A stretch of 64,000 bases of DNA, from the NCBI GenBank assembly GCA_963930645.1, contig OZ005648.1:245311436-245375435 (forward strand), given 5' to 3'. This stretch comes from Salticus scenicus (taxonomy: Eukaryota; Arthropoda; Arachnida; Araneae; Salticidae). The translations under genes were made by a program, and so were the position numbers. Below, piece by piece: positions 1 to 11,292 of this stretch (position 1 is its first letter; each line of letters opens with the position of its first letter). The notes below the pieces were generated by a model. It made no database searches. It saw only the letters and a list, made by a program, of their open reading frames with translations, and was not told the DNA's origin.

Positions 1-180
1 AGAAAATTCTAAGACTCCTAATATAATGATCCACAAAAGGACCTGTACTATAACTTATAGATTAAAGTGTGATCTTTATTTTATTTTATTTTCAATTTTA
101 TGTTGATCTTTTAATTCAAGTCTAAACAACATAATCTGTTTGGTAACCATCAGAAAAGTTTTAAATGAGCAGTTTTTCTG
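1..180. other. unassigned AT-rich flank
   Basis: No gene, RNA or repeat boundary could be supported here. The reading frame of the transposase relic that follows may begin inside this stretch. Confidence 0.4.
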
Positions 181-470
181 AAATTCATTGAATATGAAGA
201 AAAATCTTGTAAAGATAGTGATAATGAAAGTAGCACTATAGCTGCGATATTAACTTTAGAGAATAATGATGTCACCAGTGATATACCAAAAATTAATAAA
301 ACTACAATAAAAAATAATCTACTGAAGAACATAACAGACTTTGGGATATTTTTTGAAAATCAAGATAATAAAAATGAATAATTCAAAAACATCAGTCGTT
401 TCAAAAATGCTTTTTCCAGTATTCAAAAATACATCAAAACTCAATAACTGATTTCTTTAAAAAGAGTTAA
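181..470 (+). pseudogene. Possible Tigger/pogo-like transposase C-terminal relic
   Basis: Plus-strand translation gives an acidic, Ser/Asn-rich stretch (KDSDNESSTIAAILTLENND and onward). It is broken by a stop near 379-381 and then a frameshift. It ends in SITDFFKKS followed by TAA at 468-470. A short tail of the type QxxITDFFKK at the very C-terminus is characteristic of pogo/Tigger (CENP-B-type DDE) transposases and resembles a PCNA-binding motif. No DDE core, DNA-binding domain or TIR was found nearby, so this is only the decayed 3' end of such an element. The tail match is what is seen; the family name is inference. Confidence 0.35.
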
Positions 471-868
471 ATATGGAAGTAGTTAATTAAATCTATAAGA
501 ACTTGATTTTTGTAGACTACGTAGACATAATCTTTTCATGTTTCTCTTCCTTTTTTTCAACAATGTAAATTCCATTAAAGTAAAATTATTCTTTCTTATG
601 GTACCATTTATGTTTTATAGTACTCATACATTGCACAGTTAATTCAAGTGGTCGTCTTGGAATCGGTATTTTCAATTTCATCAAATAGAAAATTATAGTT
701 TTGCAATAGTTAATATTTTTAATTGATTTTAATTTCAAACTTTTATTTAATTTCAAAATTCTAACACAATTCATATTTTACATGTAGATGTCATGTGCAA
801 CCTTTATCAAATCAGTTTTATTAAAAAGGGCATCAATCTAAAAGACTATTTTCGATATATTTGATATA
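471..868. other. unassigned intronic or intergenic AT-rich DNA
   Basis: Nothing recognisable. Short open frames here have no family motif. It ends at the TA target duplication (867-868) of the next element. Confidence 0.4.
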
Positions 869-2237
869 CTATACTGTTCGAATTAATTGGGACAAACATG
901 TTTTTTTTTTTTTTTTTTTGTCTGAGTTGGTATGTGATTGCCAGTGATGTCTTGAACTGCCTCAAACCGGTTATATCTGCATAGAGGTTGTGTGATGGAT
1001 TGACCTTGACTATAATTTACTCATTTGACTGGTTTTACTGTATCACTAGTTCAACTGTGAGCCTTTCTGTGTGGCAGCTGTTGGTTATAATTTTACATAC
1101 TGTGTAACACATGTTACTTTTGCTTGTTCAATAATGGATATTACTCCGAGGAAGCGTTCTAAAGTAATCACACTTAATGAACACACTTCTATGACTGTGA
1201 GAGATATAGCTATGGCAGCTGGTGTGGACAAATCGAGTGTTTCAAGAATTTTAAGAACATTTCAAGATCCTGCATCATCATCTCCAAAAAGAAAAAGAAA
1301 ATGTAGATGTAAACGGAAAACTATTCCAAGAACTGATAAATTTCTAATAAGAAATAGCAAAATAAATCCAAGAAAGACAAGCACAGACCTTTGAAGGGAT
1401 TTATTGGATTATGGTGTTGATGTAAGCACCTCAACTGTACGGAAAAGGCTTCTGGAAGTTGGCTATGAGACAACAAGACCGAGGAAAAAACAATTTTTAA
1501 CTCAGAAAATGATGAAATAACGTTTAGCATGGGCCAAAAAATACCGTTCATGGACTGTTAATGACTGGAAAAAGGTGGTTTTTAGTGATGAAACACATTT
1601 ATTTGTGCAGGAATACAAATCAAGTGTAGTTAGACAAAGTGAAGGTGAAACTCTCTGACCGTATCATATCCAAAAAACTGTAAAACCAAAAAACTGTTTT
1701 GGGTTTTTTTCACAACAAATGACATTGGAAGATTATTTCCTCTTAAAAGCATGATGAATTCTGTCAAATACATAGAAATATTATGCAGTAGGATTGTTCC
1801 ATTCATGGAAACATTTGACGGAACATTTCAGTATGATTTGATCCCTTGTCCCAATTCAAAATTGGTCCAGACTTTTATGCAAGAAAATAAAATAAAAGTG
1901 CTTAATTGTCCAGGTAATTCACTAGACCTAAATCCCATTGAGAACTTATGGCATATTCTCAAGAATCATTTAGCTAAGATGAATTGCACGACAACAGATC
2001 AAATGATAAAAAGTTCTATACAAGTGTGGTTCCATGATGATGAAGTCAAGAATATGAGCGCTACACTAGAGGAGTCAATGCCAAGACGTATTGAAGAAGT
2101 CATTTCTGCTAAAGGAGGACGTACTTCATACTAATATAGAGATTTATCAGTCTACTTAAGTTATGTAATGATTAAAAACTAAGGTTTTAGAAAAAATCAT
2201 TTTTTTCCATTTGTCCCAATTAATTCGAACAGTATAG
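869..2237 (+). mobile_element. Tc1-like DNA transposon, complete but inactive
   Basis: A 1369-bp element with near-perfect 28-bp terminal inverted repeats. The left end begins CTATACTGTTCGAATTAATT and the right end (2210-2237) is its reverse complement. TA dinucleotides flank it at 867-868 and 2238-2239, as expected for Tc1/mariner insertion. The interior carries one decayed transposase gene in plus orientation. The high TIR identity suggests a fairly young insertion, although the coding region is already broken. It lies upstream of the two visible RPRD1 exons in the same orientation, presumably in an earlier intron. Confidence 0.93.
1134..2134 (+). pseudogene. Tc1-type DDE transposase pseudogene
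   Basis: The most likely start is the Met at 1134, giving MDITPRKRSKV and then a helix-turn-helix (TVRDIAMAAGVDKSSVSRIL), the usual N-terminal paired-like DNA-binding half of Tc1 transposases. The frame stops at 1392-1394 (TGA) and again at 1518-1520 (TAA), and shifts before about 1750. First-Asp context FSDETHLFV lies near 1580-1605; the second-Asp region resembles QYDLIPCPNSK near 1830-1860. The third-acidic region NSLDLNPIENLWHILK lies near 1915-1965, and the C-terminus EEVISAKGGRTSY ends at 2134. The DDE layout is that of a Tc1 transposase of about 330 residues. The stops and shift make it non-functional. Confidence 0.9.
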
Positions 2238-2239
2238 TA

Positions 2240-2732
2240 ACTACCCAAAAAGGGTTGTCCAGATGGAGGAGTTGTAGAGATGACTGTAACAAGCATGCTT
2301 TAGAAGTGTTTTTCCTTTTGATTTATTTTCTTATCATATTTTTTTTTTATATAATAATTTCAGTATACAAACATTTCAATTAATAAATGTTTGTTTTTTT
2401 AGTTTTTTTTATTTTTTTACTTTATTTGTTTCTGTTTATTTATTTCTGTTTATTTATTTTGAAACAGAAAATGTAAATGAAATAAAAATATTAAAGTAAA
2501 TAGTTATAAATCCTAACTGATACAGTATATTATTTTTAACTTGAATTTACCTATTATCTGAGTATTTAGACAAATACATGGAAATAAATTTAATTTTCTT
2601 AGAAATGACTAAAAATCCAGAAAATCCTTAATTGCTCCAGTCCCGAGCAATTTGGATTTTTGACATTGCACTGTATTAAAATTACATAAATGTCTTTTAA
2701 ACTTTAATAACAATTTTTGTTATTTGTCACAG
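2240..2732. other. AT-rich intron sequence upstream of RPRD1 exon
   Basis: T-rich and A-rich runs with no coding or repeat signal. It ends in a polypyrimidine-rich stretch and the acceptor AG at 2731-2732. Confidence 0.5.
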
Positions 2733-2908
2733 CTAAAGAATCTGCTGATAAACTTGCAAAGCAGGTAGAAGATGCTTGTGCTATATTAGCAGACTATAAT
2801 ACAAGGTTAACAGAAGAACTTGAAGATAGAAAAAACATTTCTAAGATGTTGAATGATTTTACTCGAGCTCAAAGAGAACGTGTCACAATCACAGAAAGAA
2901 AAGTAGAA
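2733..2908 (+). CDS. RPRD1: RPRD1A/B-like gene, penultimate coding exon
   Basis: Regulation-of-nuclear-pre-mRNA-domain protein 1 binds the C-terminal repeat domain of RNA polymerase II in the nucleus and helps control CTD phosphorylation and transcription. This 176-bp exon encodes KESADKLAKQVEDACAILAD, then NTRLTEELEDRKNISKMLND and a stretch ending ITERKVE. It matches the coiled-coil after the CID domain of RPRD1A/B (the human protein has a similar DKEAAERLSKTVDEACLLLA stretch, from memory). The acceptor is TTTGTCAC-AG at 2731-2732; the donor is GAA|GTAAGA at 2909. It enters with two bases of a split codon and leaves in phase 0, which fits the terminal exon at 16145. Upstream exons with the CID lie outside the window. 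An ORF call starting at 2717 or ending at 2980 would be an artefact of reading into intron. Confidence 0.9.
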
Positions 2909-5900
2909 GTAAGATTAAAAGTCTTTCTCAATTTTATCTCAGCTCTAAATAGAAATGTACATATGTATATTAGCATTTAAATTGATTCCTGGTGAGTTTG
3001 TTTTCACTTTATATAGTATAAATTTTGCTGAACTAGAATTTAAAAATGTAGAATGCTAAATTTTATATGACTAGTAAACATGCCTGCTTCGCTGGTCACT
3101 ATGTTTAAATGAATCACTTTATGACTGAGCAACTTAGAATCCATTGAAATTATTCTCAAGAAAGAAATTAATTTGCACACACTTTAATTTTTTAAAGCCT
3201 TTAAACCTGCATGTAAACAATTCCTTTCTCCAGAAAATAATAAGTCTAAAAATATATATACTTTGAAAAAATTTCCTTTTGATATTGATCAAATAGTTCT
3301 AAAGAAATAAATCATATTGCACACAAATACTGGCTCATGTCCCCAGTGCCTTCAGCAGTCTTTCTTGTGCTAATTTTTTAATGGAACAAACCCCTACTCT
3401 TATTATGCTTAAAAATTAGACAGTTTCATATTTTAAGAGTAAAGCACAATTTCACTTTTTTTTTTTTTTTTTTTTAACTTTTATACAACTCTATTATGAC
3501 TCATTTTTATTATATCTTGTATACTTGAAAAGTTTTTCATAATTTATCAGTGACACATTTTATTTTCATGTTTTTACTGTAATAAATTTTCACTCAATGA
3601 TTTTCTGGTTCATTTCTCAGTAGTATTGAATCTTAATTTTTATGTTTTATCAGTGGACCTAAATGAGATTTTTTGTGCATAATTAATTGCATTTTTATGC
3701 TTTGATGTCATTTTTGTTATTTTAAATTTTGAAATTTAACCTATTTTGTTTGGTATACAATCAATTTTATCTTTCTGCTCTACCATTTTTCTCTTAGGTA
3801 GGGAGAAAAGCAATCAATAATTTTAAAACTAAGATTTTGCATAATGTAAAATAATAATAATAAATAAGTAATAAAATAAAATTAATTACCATTAAATATT
3901 TAGATTTTAAAATCTGCAATTTTTAATTGAGAGACTTCAATTTCACAGAATTTGCTAAGACTAGCCATATTTCCAAATTCTTGAAAAAAATCAGAGAGAT
4001 ACTTTGCTAATTATAGCTATTTTTAATTTTACACTAATACATAAAAAAATAAAATGTAATTATTGCTGGTAATGATTTCATTTGACAGCGTATCTATTTT
4101 AACAGCTGCCAATTCATCTACGATATTATCTTCTGCTGTTTTGATAAGCTAGGTAACGACAAATAACAACAGAATTAACATAGACATTTTGTTAGGAAAC
4201 TTGCTTCTGTTTTTAAATGTTTAGCAAAATTTAAGATATACACAGATAAACTTATTTTAATTCAATTTTAAAAATTATATAATTGAGTTAAAGTTGTATG
4301 TGTGACATTCTTATTAAAGACAGACAAAATTTAAAAGAAAACAAACTCAGCGTTTATTATTGAAAAACTTGACAAAATTGATAAAATTATTACGTGAAAC
4401 ATAAGAAAAATAAATATTGAATGGCACCTGTTTAAATGTTTATTAATGAAACAATCATATAACAAAAAATGGGCTTTAAAACTTGGGACTTATAAATTTC
4501 TGTTCATTATAAACTACCTGGTAATAAAGATAAACGTTATGTAAAATGACTTTGTACTACTAAGTAACACTGATTAACAATAAATTCCAAACACTAAAAA
4601 ACAAAGTATGTCTACTGGCAAGAACAACCATCAATATTTCAGGTATTCCAATTTGGCATCCATTACAACAACAGGAATAGATTTTATTGAAGATAAAATG
4701 TAAACAGCATTTCAATGAAAAATCTGTATTGATCCAACTCATAATAACTTTAACTTAAATAAAATAACAACTGAAGAAAAACGGTAACATAATTAGCTCT
4801 AAGGCGTGAGAGCTAAAAAAAAAGAATGGCAAGCTCATTCAGAGCAAAGGTATGAGAACTACCAGTGTTTCTCGTTGCTATTTTTATTCTAACTAACAGA
4901 TCATCTATCAGCCAATGATTGATAGACACTTGTCTAGATAGTCAGCAGACATCAATGTCAATGACTGGCGAGATTTCATTACGACACCTGATGTCTGCAA
5001 AAAACAACCCCAGCTGACTGTTGACATAGTTTCCTGTAAACACACTGACCCTTTACTGTTCAGTTGATGATGAATGTGATAGCAAAATTGCTATAAATAA
5101 ATGTTTTTGCAGAGTTCAAAGTGGCAGCAAAGCTTATTTAGTTAGCTGAAAAGTGTGGTGGTAGTTTTTCAATAAAGAGGACAATGTTTATGAAACCAAA
5201 AAACTTTATTTGTAGAAAAATTTAGCATTAGATATATAAGTTAATAATAACAATAAACCATTAATATTTTAAACTTCGGCAATGAGATTTTGGAAAAAGA
5301 TTTAAATCCAAACATGACAAAATCGTGACCAGCAGAGATTAAAATTTCAGACTTTGATAAAATTTTATTTACAATTGTATAGCCTATAAATGATTGTTAA
5401 TCCTATGTTAATGAGTAGCCATTCATCAATTCAAAACAGTTAAATTAGTCATTATATGTCATGAAAACCAACACCATCGATATAAAAAAGAAAAATTCCA
5501 AAGTACTAAACACTTGGCATATTGATAGCATAATCTATTTATATAATTTGCAAGAGAGGTGACGATTCCAGTTTGTACTCATCTATATAGCAAGTTGCGA
5601 CCTAATTTTCATACTTTAGTTAATTTTTAAAAAATGTAACTCTCCGATCGATAAGCTGTTTAGTCCGACGAATTCAGAAAAATAACTCCTTTCATTTGGT
5701 ACTTTATTTGTAATGAAGTTTTGATTAGAATTTTTAAAATTAATTAAAATATGAAAATAATAACTTCAAATTGGACATTTAAATTTACAATTGTTGCCAA
5801 AAAAATTTTCCCTTTTTTTTTTTTTTTTTTTTTTTTAGCATAAAATAAAATATGTTTTCACACGAAAAAAAAAAATTATAAAATATTAAATTTGCTCATG

Positions 5901-6639
5901 CATATGAAAATGGAGTAAAAAAACAACCATAACTTTTTTTAATATACTTCAATTTTAGATTTGTTTCTTTTTTGTTTTGTTTAAATAGTACGTTTTTAGC
6001 ATGGATGAATCGCACTTGTCATGAAAGCTAATTCATTTGATAATCCTGGATAATATTTTAAAATTTTTATGCTGAAATAGCTTGGACATTTTTCACCAAG
6101 GACTCTACTTTTGTGAAAGCCACTTTAAGCCAAGTTAGCGCATCAAAAATATAAATAAATTATAAAATATTGAAAAACAGAAAAGAAAGAAAAGGAAAGG
6201 AAAAAGAAAAGTAAAGAAACTGAAACAGAAAAAATAATCGCATAAATTATGTATTTTTGTCTAAAATGGCGATTAAAAATTCAAAAGTCAACAAGGGGAG
6301 CTATATGAAGGCTGTACTATGATCAGATTTACATATTTAATTATTTATTTTTCTATATACCAACTGCTGTTAACTAACTCAACTACTATTATAACCACAG
6401 AAAATTGTCTCATGCAATAGATGTAGCCGATTATAGCATATTGTAATATTATATTTGGCTTGAGATTGTTGTCATTTTATAGTTGATTGAATAAATCTAA
6501 TAAATATAAAAAATAATGTGAAAGAAAATATTATGTGCACCACGTATAGTGTTGTTCATATGTAACTGGGATTTAAATATAAAATTGCTACTTCAATTTT
6601 TTCGATACTGTCCGTTTCTAAACTGTCATCTGATAAGCA
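2909..6639. other. RPRD1 intron, mostly unassigned
   Basis: Start of the 13.2-kb intron. Apart from the R3 fragment at 3067-3106 it contains AT-rich unique-looking sequence, homopolymer runs near 3458-3475 and 5812-5836, and a purine-only-like stretch near 6175-6235. No gene, RNA or transposon boundary could be supported. Confidence 0.5.
3067..3106 (-). repeat. R3 repeat, terminal fragment
   Basis: Minus-strand text reads TTTAAACATAGTGACCAGCG and then AAGCAGGCATG. This is the conserved end also found at 6824-6860, 7838-7872 and 62103-62145. Only the terminal 40 bp are obvious. Confidence 0.6.
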
Positions 6640-6860
6640 ACCAAATGGAAGCCCACTGGTAAGCTATTGTCACAGGCAATATGGACAAGCACCCAAGAGT
6701 CTGTGAATGAGTGGGTTGTTGCCAAAGACAACAGGGACAGGAAGTGAGCTTTTAAGCAATTTCATGGTGTTTTTTTTTTTTTCTTTCATTTTTGTTTATA
6801 AAGCGATATAGAAAAGAGTTTCCTTTAAATATAGTGACCAGCGAAGCAGGCAAAGCCTTC
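6640..6860 (+). repeat. R3 dispersed repeat copy
   Basis: Shares internal text (ACAGGGACAGGAAGTGAGCT, GCTTTTAAGCAATTTCA) and the terminal TTTAAATATAGTGACCAGCG with other R3 copies at 7405-7872 and 61180-62145. No coding capacity is seen. The class is unknown. The fixed 3' end and variable 5' start would fit a LINE- or SINE-type family, but that is inference. Confidence 0.55.
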
Positions 6861-7190
6861 ATTGATTCTCTACCTTAATTGATTTCACATTCTGTCGTTT
6901 TTGACAGGGTTATATACTAATATACTAATAATTTACAAACTTAAATGCACATAACAATGTTAATTTATCAAAACCAATGTAACACTTACATTAGAAACAC
7001 TTCATTTCAGAAAAGCCACTGCCGGAAAAATAATTCAGGGAAAGGTAAACAAACTAATAACTTATCTGGCATTTTCTTCAAACAGCAACATTTCAAGATG
7101 AATGTCAAGAAAAGTCTGGTGTTCCATTTATTCAAAATACACTAAATATTCAATTCGGAAGATACAAACATAAATGTAAAAAGTCTTTCT
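6861..7190. other. unassigned intron
   Basis: Short open frames but no recognisable motif. Confidence 0.4.
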
Positions 7191-7388
7191 GTGGGTCATT
7201 AGCTCAGAGTGTCATGCTAATAACACTTAAGGGTTCGATCTAAGGGAAAGGCTAATGTGTTACTTTTTGTAGATAATTAATAGAAAAGGTCTCAGTTGTT
7301 AAAAGAAAATATTTCAATGTCTTCACAGCATCCTAAACTGTGTGGATTATGAGAATGTGACAAAAAAAAAAAAAAAAAAAAAAAAAAA
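7191..7388 (+). mobile_element. tRNA-Ile-derived SINE
   Basis: The first 58 bp resemble a decayed tRNA-Ile(AAT): GGTCATTAGCTCAG as the A-box region, TGCTAATAAC as an anticodon loop with AAT, and GGGTTCGATCT as the B box. About 110 bp of unrelated body follow, and the unit ends in a long A run (7363-7388). A tRNA head, body and poly(A) tail define a SINE. The D-arm is shortened, so a functional tRNA gene is excluded. No convincing target duplication was seen. Confidence 0.7.
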
Positions 7389-7404
7389 GACATGTTTTGG
7401 TCAT

Positions 7405-7872
7405 TTTGTAGGCAAACAACTGATTGCAGAGCTGTAGAATTTGTCATGGAGGTTTATTTTGATCTCATGCACCTTGCAGCCCAATTTTCAAATTTTGATT
7501 AGATTTTTTTTTTTTTTTTTTTCATTTGGAGAAATTGTATGGTGCTGCCATCTCGTGCCATAGAATGAACATAATATGTCCAATAAATGTCTATTTTAAA
7601 AATGTAGTTATTGAATAATAGTAGCACCATTTATCATTCAGTTAGCACCTAAATTGAAATGTTCAATTTAGGTGCAGCAAATGCAAGCAGTGGGGACTTG
7701 GAATCAGTATAACATAAGTGGGAGGAACATGAAACGAGGTTTTAAGCAACTTCAATAGAATTATTTTTTAGTTTTTTATTATAAAATTATTTAAAATATA
7801 GTGATGAATGTTTTTTTTTTTTAAATACTTTTAAATATAGTGACTAGCAAAGACGACAAAGCTTGCTAATAT
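7405..7872 (+). repeat. R3 dispersed repeat copy
   Basis: Begins near ACTGATTGCAGAGCT, a motif shared with 61213-61228. It ends with TTTTAAATATAGTGACTAGC and AAAGCTTGCTAAT, the R3 terminus. An internal T run interrupts it. Non-coding. Confidence 0.6.
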
Positions 7873-7886
7873 GTGTGTGTATATAT

Positions 7887-8059
7887 CAGGCCTCGCAGCA
7901 CCTTTTTTATTATATTTACACCACTATAGTAACTAAAAAAAAAATTCTTGAATGTTTTAATGATAAAACATGTCTGAACACTAAGCAAAAAAGTATTATT
8001 TTACCATAGTGATGCGAGTATAATTAAATAAGAGTAAAATTTTAGGAATGCTGCGAGGC

Positions 8060-8062
<3 letters not shown>
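7887..8062. mobile_element. small hAT-like MITE
   Basis: A 176-bp unit with 14-bp perfect inverted ends, CAGGCCTCGCAGCA and TGCTGCGAGGCCTG. It is flanked by ATATATAT on both sides, which may be an 8-bp target duplication but cannot be separated from the microsatellite on the right. A CAGG start and a possible 8-bp duplication suggest hAT. There is no coding capacity. Confidence 0.75.
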
Positions 8063-8096
<34 letters not shown>

Positions 8097-8180
8097 AAGA
8101 TGATCTATTAAGCATAGTAGAAGCCAAGCAACAGATACAAGATCACTGAAACACCAATGACCAACAAGACAAAAAAAAAA
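8063..8180. repeat. (TA)n tract plus 90-bp repeat, copy 1
   Basis: A TA microsatellite is followed by AATAAAGATGATCTATTAAG and about 70 bp of A-rich text that recurs at 9077-9165 with few changes. The first part recurs at 47099-47124. Confidence 0.7.
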
Positions 8181-8825
8181 AAAAAAAAAATCACCAGTGG
8201 ACGAAATACACCAATGCAAAGAAACCAGATTCACCAATTAACAGCCTGCAAAACAAACGAATCAATGAAGTAAAACAACAAATCTTAACTTAAAACCATA
8301 AACCTATCAAAATTAATGAAAAAACAACCCAAGAAACACAAGATAGGAAGAAGGAGGCAGGCGGCAAGACTTGTGACTTGCCTGTGGGGTTACACTAGTT
8401 TTATGCCGGCAACACTCCCCCAGCCTGCCACAACCAGAAACAGGAACCATGTGGATTTAAAAATGCAAATTTCAAAGCAGATGAACGACAATGAAACCAT
8501 GAAGCCACAATGAAATTAACTGTTTATTCACATTGTGTTTAACAGTATAATTAGAACATTAAATATAGTTGACAACTCATTAAGGAAAAAACTGAAATTT
8601 TAATGGAAAATGAAAGCATGCATAGTAATACAAAGCAAATGCAACAAGCCTTCTACTTTTTTTTTTTTTTTTTTTTTTAATTTCATTTCACAAACCCACC
8701 CAACCATCCAGCCTTACAACACCACCCCACCTCCGTAATCAAACATCTGCCCACCCAACCGCCACCTTTTTTATTGTCTTTTATTATTTTATAATTTTTT
8801 TGTTGATATACACAAGAGTGTACAC

Positions 8826-8856
<31 letters not shown>

Positions 8857-8991
8857 GTACTGACAGAGACATGGTTAAGGATATAAAATAGAAAATACAA
8901 AGTTTTTAGGAAAACCCATTTTAGCAGTGGCTGTGATCAGTTTATTAATATTCTTGTTTTTAAACTTTGCAGAGCATAAATTATTAATTCG

Positions 8992-9002
<11 letters not shown>
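8181..9002. other. intron with C-rich strand-biased patch
   Basis: No gene is seen. 8690-8768 is unusually rich in C and almost free of G on the plus strand. T runs lie at 8659-8678 and 8830-8856. A moderately GC-rich block at 8345-8430 (GGAGGCAGGCGGCAAGACTT) may be part of another repeat, but no second copy lies in the window. Confidence 0.4.
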
Positions 9003-9069
<67 letters not shown>

Positions 9070-9151
9070 ATATATAATAAAGATGATCTATTGAGCATAT
9101 TAGAAGCCAAGCAACAGATACAAGATCACTGAAACACCAATGACCAATAAG

Positions 9152-9165
<14 letters not shown>
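9003..9165. repeat. (TA)n microsatellite plus 90-bp repeat, copy 2
   Basis: About 75 bp of nearly uninterrupted TA, then the same 90-bp segment as at 8093-8180, ending in a long A run. The pair is a direct repeat with an offset close to 985 bp. The tract will be length-variable. Confidence 0.75.
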
Positions 9166-9186
<21 letters not shown>

Positions 9187-9212
9187 ATATATATATATAT
9201 ATACATATATAC

Positions 9213-9481
9213 CACAAAATCCTGATTATAAGCCCCTCGCTTTTCAAATACAAAACCAGTAAAAAATAGGGAGGTGCTTATAATCGATATTATAAGAAAT
9301 TTCTTTTTTAAAGTTGGGGTGGCATCATCTATCACCAGAGAATAAAACTAATACTTATTACCTAATCCAGAAATTGAATGTAACTTAGAGAAAAAAAATT
9401 TAAATTATTTATTCAAAATTATTTTATTATTAATTTAAATTACTAGTTTTAGTTATTTTTTTCATATAATTAATATGAAAG

Positions 9482-9517
<36 letters not shown>

Positions 9518-10163
9518 AATTTTGGTGAAATAAAGGTATGGTGTAATTAATATTTGGTAAAGGTATAAATTAATAAGAGTATATATTTAGGTAAATATGA
9601 AAAAACTCATTTTATATATTGTTTTTAAACATAACATTTTACAAAAATTTGTACATTATTTTTTAAAATTGAAATAATTAAAAGAAAAGCCAGTAATTTT
9701 TTAAAAATGCAACCTTTGTTAAGTAGATAAAATAACTCTATTTATTATTTAGTATGTGAAAGGTAAATAAAGAAAAGTTTACTTATACATTCAGTTATTA
9801 TTTTAATGAATACTGAAGAAGCCTATAAGAACATTTTCTAGAATTAAGACTGGTGCCGCCATCTATCGGAAAATAGGCCTACAATTTGATTTCATATAGA
9901 ACTATAGTTATTTTATAGTTCTCACTCCCACCTCATTTTTATTTTGTTAAAACAGAAGAAGAGGGAAATTAGTAATTTTTACAGTAAAAATTTTAAAAGA
10001 ATAAGTTTATTTAAAATCATTAAATATACATAAAATTTCAGAAATTAACTTTTTACTCAAAGGGAAAAAATGGAGGGGGGAGGGCTTATTTTTAGGATTA
10101 TAGAAAAAATACAAAATTGCCTGAAAGTTGGGAGGGGACTTATAATCTGGATTTTATAGTGTG
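9213..10163. mobile_element. TIR element, possibly Tigger/pogo-derived, non-coding
   Basis: The left end has CACAAAATCCTGATTATAAG followed by CCCCTCGC. The right end, reverse complemented, has CACACTATAAAATCCAGATT followed by ATAAGTCCCC. Both are flanked by TA-rich sequence. The GATTATAAG-type TIR resembles those of Tigger elements, but the match is from memory. The interior of about 890 bp holds long A runs and no coding frame. Confidence 0.6.
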
Positions 10164-10739
10164 CATATATATAACTTGAATATAATCTAACATTATCTTT
10201 TCATGTATATTTTATTTTCAAGAACTCTTAATTATAACATATAATAAATGAAATGAAATTATTTTTATTTATTTATTTTTTTAATTCTACTGAGTATTTT
10301 TAGTGCACATCAAAACTTTCTTATAAGTTAAAACAAAGTAAAAACTACAATGTCTAGTGTGCCAAACAGAAAAAATTGGAAAGCATAATGCTACCGAAAC
10401 AGCTATCTGCTTCCCATTATTTTTTTATTGTTATTATTTATTTATTTTTTATTTTTTTTTTTTTTGGCATTCTTGATGTAAGTTTTACTTGGTTTTAATA
10501 ATCCAGTGCCATGTCTCCCTGTAATATTTTCTTCAAAGTTGCGTCCTTGATGACTGTGTGGCTATCTTGTTTCTTTCTTACTGATTTCAATAAGTAGCCC
10601 TACCTTGCATCTGTGTTTCTGTTTGGTTCTACAACATTGCACGTTTGTTTGTCAGCCAAGATTTCCACCATTTCATAATCAATATTCGTTTTTTGGTACT
10701 TATTGGTTTTAGTTAAGACTCTGGTTATTTTATTATATA

Positions 10740-11292
10740 GGGTTTGCCTAAATAATTCATCGGGTTTCAAAACACATTTTATTGACAAGTACAGTATATG
10801 TACAATGACTGGTGGTACTTGAAAAGACAGCTAAACTCACCAAGTTTTAAATGCCTCTCTCATGGCTTGTATACATGTTAGATGACGGGCCTTTCTCAAC
10901 AAAAAATTGCCATATCGCATAATAAGAACCACTGGTTTGGGTGATGTTCCTCTATTGCCATGGCCCATCAGATCATCAGATCTCACGTCATGTGATTTCT
11001 TCCAGTAGAGTTACACTAAAGAAAAAATTCATATACCCCCAATGCATACAAAGTTGCAAGAATTGCATGAACGGATCACTGCTGCTGTAACGGACATTGA
11101 CTGGACAGAATTAGATTACCGTTTGGATGTGTGCCAAGTGACCTAGGGCACACACATTGAACATTTGTAGAATGTACTAGAAAATTGGTGAGTGTATCTA
11201 TCTTTTCATGTATCACCTGTCATTGTACGTCATATACTTATATTGTTAATAAACAGTGCTTTGAAACCCGATAAATCATTTAGCTAATCTTG
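10740..11292 (+). mobile_element. internally deleted mariner-family element
   Basis: Ends GGGTTTGCCTAAATAATTC at the left and, reverse complemented, CAAGATTAGCTAAATGATTT at the right. Both continue into ATCGGGTTTCAAA. TA dinucleotides flank it at 10738-10739 and 11293-11294. Removing it rejoins the minus-strand PLE relic: the text on either side matches ACACTCAAATGATATAAAGC of the plus-strand relic near 15092. That confirms the boundaries independently of the TIRs. Confidence 0.82.
10850..11170 (+). pseudogene. mariner/Tc-type transposase C-terminal fragment
   Basis: Translated with shifts and stops, it includes LPWPIRSSDLTSCDFFQ, the third-Asp region (SPDLTPCDFFLWGYVK type). It then has IPPMHTKLQELHERITAAV and WTELDYRLDVCQVT, a stop, GTHIEHL and a final stop. 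YRLDVCRVTxGAHIEHL-type ends are typical of one large insect and arachnid mariner-like group. Only the last third of the protein remains. Confidence 0.75.

Noticed and set aside
8001..8237. Minus-strand frame with poly-Phe and YIYI runs
   Set aside because: Translation of homopolymer and TA microsatellite.
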